A stretch of 64,000 bases of DNA from Oxytricha trifallax (GCA_000711775.1 ARYC01001127.1:26817-90816), one strand, 5' to 3'. Positions 30,216-45,200 are shown, numbered from the stretch's first letter. A program made the numbers and translations. The notes: generated by a model from the letters alone, not told the origin.

Positions 30216-33200
30216 GTCATGGCTTAGCCTGAATCTCTTTCATATTTGCATCTCAAAGTTTTGTAAGAGTTCTTTTAACAATTTAAGAAGAACAAGGACA
30301 AAAATTGAATCGTCGCAATCAATCATTTGAACAATCAAAAGCTATCCTGTAGAATCATTTTGGAATTGGTAAAAATTTTAAATATTCGTCGAATTATAAG
30401 AAATAATAAAGTAACTTGCTTTGATTATTTATAATATTTAAATAACTTTATTAATAAACATTAGCCTATTTTATGTTATGTAAGGCAATCGAGAAATATT
30501 GCCGAACTTTTCTCGTTTGCCTTACATTTTATATATTAGTTATATTATTTTATTATTTCTAAAAAATATATATATAAATTATCTCTTGCTTATATTAATT
30601 ATACCAGTTGTAATATTAAAAGTGAATAAATGATAGTTCATTTTAAGATAAAAGTTCATTGGTTTTATTTTTTAATTTATTAAATAAACTTTCTCATGCA
30701 TTACTCTTATTTAACGATAGAAATTTAAAGATTAAGCTATTATTATAATAGCAATTATAGCCTATTAATTAAAATAAATTATATCAAAAATGTTTAAACC
30801 TTTTGAGAAAATGCACTTTAGCTTACTCAATACATATAAAATATTAATAATGAGTAAGTCATAGATTACTAACTTGACTCTATCAAAATCAAATAACCTA
30901 ATTAATCAAAAATAGTGGATAATACAATATGTTAGTAAAACTAAAGTTATTTCTTAAATTTTAATAAAGAAATCATTTACATCTTCAATTTGCTTCATGT
31001 TTTTATTAAAAATCTATATATTTCTTCTTCATTTCTTCACGCTATATTAATTATAATAGTCACCTATTTTTTTGAAAATCTTACCAAATGCTTTAGGAAA
31101 TTAAATTTAGCTAAACTAAATATTAAATAATTTACGGTCATAACTTTATAAAAATATTTTCAATTTAAAATTAATATATTGTTTTTTTAATTTTAATACA
31201 TTTTTATGATATTAATTGATGATTAAATATTTGATATGATATTAAATTTAATAAGTTTAAAACTCATTCTTTGACAATTGATTCGGAAAACAATTATATC
31301 TATGTGACTGGTGCGATAGTTTCACATGATATTTATAAATATCGTGACATTGAATACCTAGTATAAGGCAAAGGACTACTCTATCAAACTTGGGAGGAGT
31401 TTAAAAAAATAACAAAGTTATATTAAATTTAATATTTATAATTTATACTTCAATTAAACTTTGATATTATATTTAAAATAGCATTTAATTTTCATTCCCT
31501 GACGGTTAAAAAGATCGTCGCCTTTTTTACTGCATGTTTGAGTGTTTTATTTGTACATATTATGCATTTTAATTAAAATTTTATATGCAACTAAATTTCA
31601 AAAATTAATTACAAACACTTCAAATTTAGCATAATTAAGGATTCAGATATAGATAGAATCTACTTAAATCTAAATAGAATTAACGAATTATATAAGGAAT
31701 TTTTATTACTCCTCTAAATAATAATTAGTAAATGATATATTATTTTATATGAACTATTAGGGTGCTTAATAATTTTCTTTTGTAAACGTATATTATTAAG
31801 TTCAATTGTCAAAAAAAATTTAATTATTTTTGACTCTATAATCGTGTATTATGACTTTTTGTGTATCTAAATTTGATAATTTGATTAGGCATGTAAATTA
31901 TATCAAAATATTATATATATAAAAAAGTTTTCTTAAAAATCAATATAAGGCCAATAATTTTTGAATTAGCTGATTATCTAATTTTAATAAAAATTCAATA
32001 TATACAAAGCTAAATTTACATATATACTATGAAACTTTTTGATATTTTATTTTTATTTTTCACAAATGGTAATTGATATATCTATGATGTTGAAAAGAAA
32101 TAAATTAAAATTATCATACTAAACTGTTTCATATTAAAAACAAATCTATCATTTATTAATTTATATAATAATCAAATATTTTGACACTAATATTTACTAT
32201 TTACACAATTTATTATAGATTTAAAATAATTATAATAATAGAAAATTCCCTTTTTTAATTTATTTTGTATGATTTATAATTAAATTAAATAAATTTCGAT
32301 TCATAAACCTTTCAATGCAAAATAATTAAATTTAATTTTTTGAAAATATATAATTTTACTATAAAATGGTGTTAAAAATTAAGGAATATTAAATACATTT
32401 TTTTATTCTCGCATTAATTATGCCTAAGCTTTTATATAAAAATACGATATGGATCTGAATTTGATATATTCAAGAGGCTATATAGGGTATATTTTCAAGT
32501 AAGTCTTTAATTATACTCAAGATACATATATTAATATTTATTTTTTTAATGTTATATTACTTAACAAATTTAATTAATTTATAAAAGACACATCATCAAC
32601 TTATCATTCAAAACCCCAAAACCACTTAATGAGGTTTATAATGGATTTGATTTTTAGGGAATTTGTTAGGGGTTGGGGTTATTAATTAAATGCGAGATTA
32701 AAATAAATACCTTTTGGGGTCTATTTATGATGAAGAGTATATAGATTTAGTGTTTAAACTGCGTTATGGATGTGATTTATACAGTGATTAAGTCAAACCA
32801 GTACTGAACTATAAGTTTATTCCACTGCTCTTAAAGCGAAGTCCATCAACTGTTCGCTCTCACTGCTTGAAAGCTGTGTAATTAAAGCAATAATAGCTGA
32901 ATTCTTAGCCTAAGAGTAATTCAAAGTTTTTATAGAAGCATATTGACTATCTTATCCATGAAAATACCTTGAAGTATAGGGCTCACTTCTCTCTCGACTA
33001 ACAAGCAAAATGTTTCACCGCCAATTCCCTGAGTTGAAGATCTTATCATGGTCTGTTGCTAACATTTTAAACAAAATTGAATCACTTACAAAGGTGTGAA
33101 TCGCATCAAGAGAGTGATTGATTTCACTCTGCTATTTTACAACAACAACAACTCAAATTATTTTTATAATTAAATGCAGAGAGCTCAATAGAATAATATT

Positions 33201-36200
33201 AAGTTTATTCATGCTGACGAGGCTGTGTTTATCTTCAACACTTTCATCTAGAAGTCTTGGTATAAGAGGTAATATAGAACTGTATGATTAAAAAGTCAAG
33301 GTACTAACAATGGTAATTCTTGGAGGTATTTGTGAGGATGCTGGTTAGAAACTTATGTTATTCATCTTCGCTCTATTAAGACAGAGCAGTATATTAATTT
33401 CTTAGAGCAGCTGAGAGAGAAGTACCCTGAATAAGAAATTATACTATTCGTTGATAATGTTTCTGTTCATAAGACTAAAGAAACAAGGAAGAGTTATGAA
33501 CAACTTAGAATAACGCCATTGTTCAACACACCTTACAGTTCATAGTTTAATGGGATTGAGTTCTACTGAGGTATATTAAAAGGTCATTACAAGAGGTTGC
33601 TTCTATACCACTTGATGCATGACCTACCTATCGATACAGTAGACTTTATTAAAAGTTCAACAAATAGAGTAGATAATTAGTTGGCTTAAAAGTGTGCAAA
33701 AGAAGGGAGAGTGAATGTATACAAATAGGTTTAAAGTTAAATTAATGAATATATAAGTCACACTTAAAATTCTTTCGTTGGAGCTGGCTTCTCTTTCTTT
33801 TCTTTCTCCTGTTACCCCCCCCTTCTTAGGTCTCTTCTCCAACTGCCAGCTCCAGCATCTATGTTCATTTACTCTGGAGGCTAAATATTTTAATAAAGTC
33901 TCTTGCTAACTTCATACTTAGTCTGCGACTTTCGCTCTCTGTAAAGCCTGCTCTATTCCTTCAACAAGAAGATGCCAGTACCAGATTCTCTAAAGAGTTA
34001 AACTACAAATCTTACTTGGAAAATAATGGTGCTTCTGCAACTTTTATAGCCAGCTCTCACTTATTTTGATCCCTTGTTTGTCCTTATCTTCTGAAGAGAT
34101 GCTGTACCTTTACTTATGAGATTCTTGAATAATTTCTTACAAGAAATCACCATTAATTGTTGCATATATACCAAAGAAATATTTTCTTTCATGTAGTTTA
34201 TTTGACAACTACTTCTTAGTAGGCAGTTACCGTGAAACATCTGGATCATTCATAGCATCATTATAAAAGCTAGTCATTGAGATTTCTGGATAGTTTGGAA
34301 TCTCCGCAAACTTTACATCTTAAGTTTTCAATGCTTTCTTTTCTTCGCAAAGTATTGCTCTTAGAAATAAAATTTTAGTACCTTCCATCGTTGGCAGGAA
34401 CAAACCAACTACATAACCAAGATAAGTTACTATGAGTTCCTTACCTTGTTGCACTAGGTAGCGATGGAAATACTCCTTGCTTCTAATACTTTGAATCAAT
34501 TCTTGTGTTAGCATTATTTTCATTGCATCATTCATTGACTCCATCTTGTTTACAGATATAAGAAATGATATTCAACTTTAAGTTTATTGATTTCAATTAT
34601 ATACCTGTGTAAAACTTACTATTAAATATGGGCCTTCTATAGGAGGTCAACATCTAAGAATGATAAGAAGAAGGTTTTGAGAACTGGTTTCAAACTTGAG
34701 AGATTAATATCAATTTCTACTGTTATAGTTCCATATTTTTTAATTTAAATTGGTACGTACTTAATTAGGAGCAGCTCCTAAAATGCTAGTACTTAATTAG
34801 GAGCTTTAATTAATGCTTGTACTTAATTAGGAGCACCCTAATTTTAATCATAATATCACAAAATACCTCCTAAAACAGTACGTACTTAATTAGATGCACC
34901 TCCTAAATCGGTACATACAATAATTAACTTATTATTGAAAGTTAAAATAGTTACTTTCTCACCCAGATTTTGAGCTGTTAGAAATAATATTTCTTCTCAA
35001 TACTCTAAAATCTTTCCTTGAAACTTTTAGCCTAGCAAAGCTCTCAGATATAGAGGCAGTTATATAATTTTAAATTCAAATTTAAATATGAGCGCTAACA
35101 TTTTAAGAAAAACAACAGCACTTCCATCAAACTAAATGAGACTTACCTTTGGCAGCAATAAAAAGTGTGATAGCTGTTAGATGAACTCTCATAAGGAACT
35201 ACCAGAGCTATTATTGAGGTCTCTGTTATTAAAATAGAAATTAAAAATAGAAAATAAATGGCAAACAAGTGTGTGGGAGACAGAGAGGAGAGAAAGGTAT
35301 TAATGAAATTCCTATACAAACTGAAGAAGTTGAAGTTGATTTTTGTGAGCTATGTGAGAGAGATTTTGTTCATAAATCAAGCTGGTACAAATATAAGAAG
35401 GAGCATAGAGTAGCCAAGCCCATTGTATACTTAAAGCATGATAAAATAGATGGAAAGTATGACGGCTTTGAGCGCCATGAGCAATACTCTCATACAAGAG
35501 ACTTGAAGAAGCATCTATTAAAAGCTCACAAGAAAGATATAGAAGTTGAGAATAATGAAGTTGAGCTGAAGCTTCTCAACAAAAGAAAAGCGAGGGAATA
35601 TTCTAAAATCGTAGTGCCTGAATAAGCTAGAGGGTTAGAGTACGTTAAGAAGGCACGAAACCAACTGACCTCTGAAATAACAAAAATTATGATCAAGATT
35701 CAATACAAGAAAATATCGGTCCTTGCTTAAATTACTCTAGATACTTCTCTTTAAAGCTACCTTATAATAGAAGACTATTTTATAAGAAAGTTATCAATGA
35801 TCATCAATACGCATACAAGGTGTATCCCTTCAACTATCTCTTAAGTGATGATAAATATTAGATGGAGTTTACAAATGAGTATCAAGTACTCACTCAAGCA
35901 AAGTTTAAAGAGTGTAGTTACTTAATCAAGCTAGATGCTGTTCTCCTTGCCAAGGATCATGTTGCTTTCAGACTTCCACTCTATGAAATGACCCTAAGAG
36001 ATTTCATAACAGATCAAAGGAATCATAAGTAACTTGGATAAATAGCAACTCAGACCGTATAAGGTATTAAAGAGCTTCATAAGTTAGGGTTTGTTCACAG
36101 AGATTTGAAGCCAGAAAATATAATGATAAACTTCTCACCTGTAATAGTAGCAATAATCGAATTCAACAGAGCCTAAAGAGTGGAAGTATCAAGGCTTGGA

Positions 36201-39200
36201 ACTGTAATGGGAACGCAAGGGTACTATCCACGAAAGAGAAGACTGGAGAGATGGAGACTTTTAGTGGGATGTGTGGGCTTTAGCAGCAATAATATTGCAG
36301 GAATACATTTGATTTGGGAAAATGAATTAAAATTAAATTAATTAAATATTAAAATCATAGCAGTTATGAAATCCAAAGAGACTCAAAATTAAAATCTGAG
36401 TCGATTCCATGGTAGATCCCGCAATTTAAGCTTGACTTTATTATTGTCAGTATTCCTGAATCATCCTAAGAAGCGAGATATTTTGATTTTGAGCTAACTC
36501 AAAAAATTAGTAAAAAGGGTTTTTCTCGCTTGGGTGATGAGATATATTCATTATAGCAATAACAACCACCGTCTCATTTTTAATGCGCTATCCAAAGAGT
36601 ATAATATTGTTAGGGTTTGGAGACATTTTCCAAAAATATAACTGAAGGTAATTAATAATTAATTAATTTTAATTTTAATTCATTTTCCCAAATCGAATGT
36701 ATTCCTACAATAATAGAGTGCGATATGCCTCGCAATGAATACTACTCTACAAGATGCGAGAAGGATGCTAAACAAAGAATAAAGCAATTTATTGACAAAA
36801 CAAGAGTATCTCAATCAATAAAACAAATGGCAGAGTAAATAATAATTAAACCAAACTCAAGATCAGACATATCAATAGAGTAGATAGAGTTGTGGTTAAG
36901 TAAGATAAACTTCAGACCTCTCCCACATGATCCAAAAGTGCATTTTTAGTGATTAAATTAAATATATTTACTATAAATTTCACATTAAAACCTATCAATA
37001 ACCCCAACCCCAAACAAATTCCCTACAAATCAAAGCACTTATAAACCTCATTAAGGGGTTTTGGGGTTTTGATTATTAAATATTATTTTTTAGTCTAGTA
37101 TTAATTATGCCTAAGCTTTTTTATAAAAATACGATATAGATATAATTATACTTAAGATACATATATTGATATTTATTATTTTAATGTGATATTACTTAAC
37201 AAAATTAATTAATTTATTAAAGACACATCATCAACTTATCATTATCTTGAGTATGCTTCAGGATCATTGTAATCATGCGATTTGTCTACTGACTCTCAAT
37301 ATTTGGGAATATTTAAAATAATTTATTTTAAAATCTAGGGTGTTGCAGTCCGCTGGGCTTTTGTGAATGTAAATTGCAATTTGTCGTAGATATTGAAAAC
37401 TTGAGTAAAATTTTTATTTTATATGCAAGAGCTACAAATATAATATTTAATAATGAGACTTAGGAGAAGATCTCTTTGTTTTGCAAAGCGATAAAAAAAT
37501 TAAAAGGTCTTAGGGCGAAAGCTTTAGTGGTAGAGAATTTTGGGGAAGAGCAAAGTGCACTCACTACCAAAAACCTATATAATCTCTTTTGTAAGAGAGA
37601 ATAGAAGTAGTATGTTTAAAATTTAATCGTTAAATATTCATTTATTGTAAATATTAAACGTCTATTATCTAAACTATTAAAAATCTTAAGTTCTTGTTCT
37701 TTTGACAGATTCATATATTTATTCCAGATGTAATAAGGAAGATATAAAATATATTGCTAATAACTTCTAATTACATGTTCAAAGGGCATTATAATATTAA
37801 TCCTTATCTTATAGATATCTTGATCTGCATCTATATAATTCACATTCATATATGATACATTTCAAAACTACTAGATTTATATAATTTGATAGAAATCTAT
37901 GAATATCAATCTAAGTATAAGAGATTTATTTTTTATTTCCTAAATCTAAAATTATTGTAAGAAATATAATAAGTATCTAGGTCTTATAATGTTTATAATA
38001 TTTTGAATAATATTATTTAACTATTAAATTATATACTAAATTTATCAATTCACAAACAAAAGAGGTTCCTTCCTTGAATCCTTCTTCCACTAGAGGTTTC
38101 CGCCCCTGAATCAAGACCCCTGCAACTACATTTTATCCACTTTAAGATTTAATAAGTTCACCCTTTTTGACCCCATTATTATTTCAAAGACCCTGCTTTG
38201 TTATTTATTATTCCAGCTCTAGCACAGAAATTAAAAAATTTTACTACATATCACAATTCTTACTACAATTCCTAATTTTTTTTCTCCCCAGTTTGTAATT
38301 GATATTGCAATTCTAAGTTGACACCAACACTCATATAACAAATTAAAAAAATTTGAGGAAATAATATGGAAGTCATTGAATTAATTTTGAATTTAAATTA
38401 ATTTTGGATTACTAATTGATTTAATAATTATATAATTCAAATTTGGGATGCTTTAGTGAACAAAAATAGGAAGTATTGAAAGATTATCTTTATAGTATAA
38501 AATATTTATAATTAATGTTATAAATCGATTAATATTTAAAATATAGTAAAGGATAAATATCCGGTCTTAGTTCGTAAAAGGTATTTATATATATATATAT
38601 ATATATATATAGCAAATTTAATGAGAATTAAATTTAATTGAAAAAATTTGGATAATAAATATAATAAAACAATTAAAAAAATGAAATTTTACATATATAT
38701 ATTTAATTAAATTTTGAAAACTCTTCAAAATTTAAAAAATAAATAATTGTTAATTTAATATTGAGTGTATTGCTTAATAATAATATTTAATTATATTTTT
38801 TATTAAAAATATAAAATGATGAAAGATTATATTATCAATATTTAAAAAAAATTCTGATATATTTTTTAAAGATTTTATAAATCGATTTTTTATTGAGGAA
38901 TTTAAATTTATTATAATTAAAAGTAAGATAAAATTGAATTAATTAAATTAGTGTTTATAAATAGGCATAGTAAAAACTTAATTCCACAATTCATGAGTTT
39001 TACTTTTAGTTATTTAACTATTTTTATTGCTTTTGATAATCTATTTGAGTTAAATATATATGTATATTTGAATATTAAAAAACAAAATATTCAATTACAA
39101 ATTTTCTATCACTTATTTTAATATCAACAATAATGATTATCCATACCTCAACTGGAGAATTAATTTTATTATAAATTAAGTAAATGAATAAAAAATTATT

Positions 39201-42200
39201 TTAATCATAAAAAATTAGAAATCTACAAAAACTTTAATTAGTTAGTTGTTTATTTATTTATTTGTTGTGCATAGTAATCTAGTCATGTAAAAGAATTTGT
39301 TTACTCTCTATTTATATTTTAAATTTTAAAACTTTCTAATGTATAGCAGTAATAGCAACTCTGGAGGTTATTCATAGGCAAGTCCACAATTAAAATACCT
39401 TAATACTGAAACAATGTTTATAATAATTGCTGAAGGCAAATTCCTATCCCAAAAACAATATCATTTTATTAATTGAGTTTTTTTTGGATAAATTTTAAGT
39501 AACTTAAGAATTTAATAATGCATTTAAATATGTTAAAATTTAAGGTTTAAGTATTGTGAAAATTTTAAATAAGAAAAACTTCAAATATAATTTAATTTTA
39601 TTGAAAATAAATTGAATTATTGACATATAAATGGTCTAAACTGGGCATTACAATAAAGAATATGAAAATAGCAAAATTATCTCAATCTATGTGGAAAATA
39701 TGGTCCAGGCAGTAGTAAAGTCACCTAATTTCTTGCTAATAATAACTTATATTATTAGATCTATTTTATTAAAGCAAAATTGATATTTATATAAATTTTT
39801 TACCCTTACAATATTAATAAATAAAATGAAATATTTTCGCTCTAAATAAATAAAAGTACCATGAAAATAAGTAATATATTTTTATTGTATAGAAATATAG
39901 GAAAATGAATTTTCCAAGTTGTTATAGAGTAACTATTTGGGAAATTATTTATAGTGAAGGAAATTTATATCTGGAGGATTCCAAATTAAGGTAATTAAAA
40001 TGCCTCAAAATACAGACTAATGGGGATATAAAACTATGAATTATTAGGAAATATATATTTCAAAACCTTTTCTAAAGCAAAAAAGTAATTAGTATAATTA
40101 ATCATTTATAATGAAGCCTTATCAGAGTAAAATTGCTTTTATTATGAGTATCATAGGACTTAATTTTTAATAGGAATTATCTTAATACAATTAAAATAAA
40201 AGATTGAGGAAATCTTGTCTTTTTATTGATTTTGCTAACTTTTATTATTAAATGTTGAGAATTAATCTTTTATATGATTTTTATTTAATGGAATCTTATT
40301 TCAAATCCTTAATAATAAATAAAAATATGATTTTTTTAATATAATATGCTTTAAAGTCCCTTCTTTATGGATTAATTATGACTCCTTCTCACTTATCTCA
40401 AAGTTAAATTTCACATTTTTTAAATAATAGATCAAATAATTTAAAGAAGAATTTATGTTAACTATATATTTCTAAAAGATTAAATGTATTACTCAAGAAT
40501 AAGTAAGGGAAGCTGTATTTTAGGTACTTTAAAATATATCCATAAAATATTCAGCAGTCAATTTTATTAAATAAATAAAGCATCTTAAAACAGAGTTAGT
40601 TTACATTTTTATACGATTTTTTTAAAAAGTCAAATATGAATTATAACTTCATAATTGTTAGAAATTAGAAGCTAACTTATTAATTGAATTGCAAAAGTCA
40701 AAGAAACCTATCTAATAGTTATAAGAGACTTTTGTTATTCATCTAATTAACATAAGTAAAATATAATTATTTGCTAAGTAGTCAAAAGTCATTAATACTT
40801 GATAAAAGTACTAGCATATAAAAATGAGCCTTAAATAACAGTAACATTTATAAAAAAAATTTTAAAATATTGTTTTAATCAAAAATATTATTGGATATAA
40901 AATTTTAGAACTTTCGAGTAAGTTTTATGGATTGATTCTTAGTTTAAATTGACTTGACATCTAATCAATTAAATATTTTTTATTTTTATTTTTAATTTAG
41001 ACAGTGTAAGCACAAATAATTAAAAAAAATTTATCAATATTGTAAATTCAATTAAAACTAAAGATTATTTATAAAATTAAAATATTGATGGATTAACTAC
41101 TATTATTTGAACTTAAATTTGTAAATAAAATATATCAAGATTTAAATTTCTTTATCAAAATTACCATTATAAACTGCATTTTATATTTTCTCAGATCAAA
41201 TTAACTTAATTAATAAAAATAAATTATTATATAAAAATTAATTTTGTATTCGCCCTTATTATTAATTGTTTTCCGATAAACATTTAAAATGAAAATCTAT
41301 ACCAATAATAAATATTAATATTAATTTGTCCAAATTTTTAATGCATTTTTTAATTTTAATGAATGAAGTAAAAGCTCATAAACATACTTAAATTAATTAT
41401 CAGTAATATACAGGATCACAAGATTAGTAAATATTAAAGATTCCATTTATGGAATTTATCTTCAATAGATTTATAATTTGTTTAGTAATTCATTTGATTT
41501 GTCAATATAAAATAAAGATAAATTCAAATTAATATAATAAGAAGAGTGAGTTCTTTACTTTAATTAATCGACAAAGAATTAATAAAAATCTTTAATTTAA
41601 CAAGATAATCAAAATAAAAATATTTAATTACAAGAATATCTTAAAATAATTTGCAAATAAAATTGTTTCATGATAAATTCATTATTATTGAATATTAAAT
41701 TTCAAATTTTTTAACTATTAAAAAATTATACAAAAATGAATTATACTAAACTTTTTCCAATTAATAAGTTCCTAATAATATATATTTTTAGTAAAATATA
41801 AAAAATATTGATTTATCAATTATACATTATAATTAAATTTTTAGAATTTTAAAATAAAATCTAAAAGAAAACTTTTATTAAATTTATTTTGTAATATTTA
41901 TATATTTAAAAATTTAAAGTATTCCTTTTAATTATTATAAATAGAGCTGTAATATTAGTGTAGAAAAAGTGAAAAAAATTATCATTTTTATAAAAAAATA
42001 ATATACAAACTATTTAAATTAAAAAACGGGGAAAAAAACTATAAATTTTAATCAATTCCTTTAAGGTAATCGATTTAAATAATGCTTAAGAACTATTTTT
42101 ACTTGTTAAATTATTTAATGCGTTCATTATCTTACAAATATTCAAATTTAAATGATAATGTATTTATAAATTAAGTTTATTCCATTATTTTTCATGATTT

Positions 42201-45200
42201 TGAAATTTTTTTTAATATCATAGATGTATAAGATTCTTATACACAAAAAAAAATCACTCGTACTTGTAAATATTTTCTCCTAAATATAGTTGTTCCTAAT
42301 TAAATACACTTATTAAAATGCTTCATAAATATTTATTATTTTAATAATTGTTCCGACCGAGACCACCTACCCCACTCACTAACCCACCCCATAAAATACC
42401 CCATTTCATATCAAAAATTGTGTCCTCAATGTCTGAATCGATTTCCTTCTTGACATCTCGATTACATGACCCATTTATATATAAAAATATTATTAAATTT
42501 TAAAAATTTTCTTTTTCGTACTAATGCTTAATATGACTTAGCACTTAAGTTTTTACTTGATTCTCTAGGTAATTCAATTTTTATGCTTACTTTGAAAGAA
42601 AAATTAATTTAAAACTATTTTCTCTAAGTATCAATTATAATTGTTAAAAATTTATTGACAATTATGCATAAATTTTATATAAAATATTTTTATCAATATA
42701 ATCATCTCCTTTCAATATAATTCCTAAAAATAGTATAAGAATTTTTAATACTCTTTTTAAACTTTATTTTGTTTAATAAAAAAAATATTTGTTATTTCTT
42801 TGATAAATTTGATAATAAAATTAAAAATATTTTTACTATCAGATGATTGTACTTCACATAAGTCTTTATTAATAATCTTTCACAATAGATACCTAGTTTT
42901 TTAACTAGATTTCGAATCAAAATTAAATCTGCGAAAATTTTAAATATTCTAAAGTTTTTTTAATAAAGACTTATGTGAAGTACAATCATCTGATAGTAAA
43001 AATATTTTTAATTTTATTATCAAATTTATCAAAGAAATAACAAATATTTTTTTTATTAAACAAAATAAAGTTTAAAAAGAGTATTAAAAATTCTTATACT
43101 ATTTTTAGGAATTATATTGAAAGGAGATGATTATATTGATAAAAATATTTTATATAAAATTTATGCATAATTGTCAATAAATTTTTAACAATTATAATTG
43201 ATACTTAGAGAAAATAGTTTTAAATTAATTTTTCTTTCAAAGTAAGCATAAAAATTGAATTACCTAGAGAATCAAGTAAAAACTTAAGTGCTAAGTCATA
43301 TTAAGCATTAGTACGAAAAAGAAAATTTTTAAAATTTAATAATATTTTTATATATAAATGGGTCATGTAATCGAGATGTCAAGAAGGAAATCGATTCAGA
43401 CAATTATTAAATAAGGAACTTGTGAGATGACCGAATTATCTCACGAGCGATACTAAAAATTCCTCAAAGACCAGGGTTATTTTTTAAAACCTGGGGTCAG
43501 AGTTCTTGATAACGTACAATGAATATCTCCACGAAATTTACCAATTAAGAGGTCAGAGCTGCACCTAAAAAGGAAAGAACTCTATGTAAAGAACAGAGCG
43601 AAAGCGAAAATTAAGAAGCTAGAGCGCTCCTCCAGACTGGATTCTAAGTTCAGGGATGGCCTCACACTGGAAAAGTATAGAACTCTCAACAAAACAAGAA
43701 AAACACAGAGTTCATACACACAACAAAGAAACCTACTACATTACCAAAAAAACAGAGCTAGCTCTAGAGTTTGAAATAGACTCAGAATCAGATTTGTGGC
43801 AAGACGACACCTTCGGAGAAGAAGACTCAGAAGACCTAGAGTTTGTTGAAGAATACTACGGAAACAGAAACAAATAAATACCACCACACCTTAATAACAG
43901 CTCAATACAAAAACAAAATGGTAAAAACAAAAATTTGAGAGAGAAAAAACTTTGCACTGTCTAAGTAGACACCAAGACTTCTTTGAAAAGAAACAATCCT
44001 AAGTGCCCTACTAAAAAATTCTATATTCAAAAAGATTTTTCAACTCAAGAAAATAATAGGCCTTCGACTCCTATATTGAATAAGAAAAGGTCCCCAAAAC
44101 AAATCCATAGTTAAATAGAGATCGAATCTTCAACTAAACAGAGGAACATAACTCAAAACATAATAACAGTCCAATAATGACTCAAACTTATAAATTGATC
44201 TCACAATATACACACTGAATTAGATGGAACAAGACCCAAAAGTACAAGAAGACTTTCAAACAAGTTAACCATCTTCACCATCTTTTACTATACTGAATAG
44301 TGAGGATTCTTCTTTCTCACTATTAGATAGTATGACTCCAAATACGTCATCCATCGGTACATATGATCAGAAACTGACCAGAACTAAAATTCCGATATAC
44401 ATCCCGACCATTATTAGATAGTAGCCATATAAGTTTTATCATAGAATACTTTATAACAACTATGAAATAACTTAACTAAGGGTTAATGAACTAAGGAGTC
44501 TTGACAAGCTTATCCAAATCTTAAATCAACATACTGAAAGAACAAACATAACTGTTCTAGATAAGAAAGATGAAGATAATCTCTCTTCACTCTTTTTAAC
44601 ATGGAAAAAAGTCAAATACAAAACAACATAGAGAGACGGAACCATTAAGAAAGAAATAAGAAAAGAGAGAAATACTTTCTATTTCAGGGAACTCCACAGA
44701 AACCAAAGAAAATAATATATAGAAAACAGAGAACTCAGAAAAGGTAAAATCAAAGAAATAGATATTACCAGGAAAAGAGACACTTGGAGAATCCACAAGA
44801 TAAGAGGAGTTGAATTCACGGAGTACTAAAAAGTCATGAAAAATTGAACAGTAACTCTAAAGAAACAATTAAAAGGGCTTGACCCTTATATATATTAAAC
44901 ATATTTTTGATCGGGGGTCCCCAGAGACCTCAATGTGATCGTATTATTTTTTTCTCGATTCAGACATTGAGGACAGAAATTCTGATTAGAAATGGGGTAT
45001 TTTATGGGGTGGGTGAGGTAGGTGGTCTCGGTCGGAACAAATAATAATGGTATTTGATTCATAATATAGAACAATGCGATTTATTTATAATTTCCAAGAC
45101 CAATAAATATAAGCAGTAACAGCTTTTTAAGTTATTAATGGTACGGAATTTAGAATTAAGTAAACTTTAAGGGGGGGGAAAGTTTCCTGCCCCAAAATTT

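Larger units (their letters stand above)
32609..37071. mobile_element. Full-length TBE, forward, with a nested miniature element
   Basis: Tips CAAAACCCCAAAACCAC and GGGGTTTTGGGGTTTTG, ATT on both sides (32606-32608, 37072-37074). 4463 bp, of which 416 bp are a nested element in the kinase gene; without it ~4047 bp. Order: transposase (plus), 22K (minus), 57K (plus), the mirror image of 16895-20902 and closely related to it. Confidence 0.95.
42348..45040. mobile_element. 2.69-kb inverted-repeat element with three unknown ORFs
   Basis: ~90-100-bp terminal inverted repeats beginning TTGTTCCGACCGAGACCACC; the right copy lacks an 8-bp piece of the left. Absent at the paralogous position of paralogue A (about 800-812, TTTTAATAATAATGATATTT), with ATAA on both sides as the possible target duplication (ambiguous in an AT repeat). 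Contains a 441-bp-armed palindrome on the left and three ORFs in the Gln code on the right. GC and codon content are above the surroundings. No transposase family recognised; a new or non-autonomous element is possible. Confidence 0.85.

Noticed and set aside
35312-35497. Antisense 61-codon ORF
   Set aside because: Shadow of the zinc-finger region of the TBE 57K gene.
44596-44796. Antisense 66-codon Phe/Ser-rich ORF
   Set aside because: Complement of the Lys/Arg-rich ORF 3, a typical shadow.
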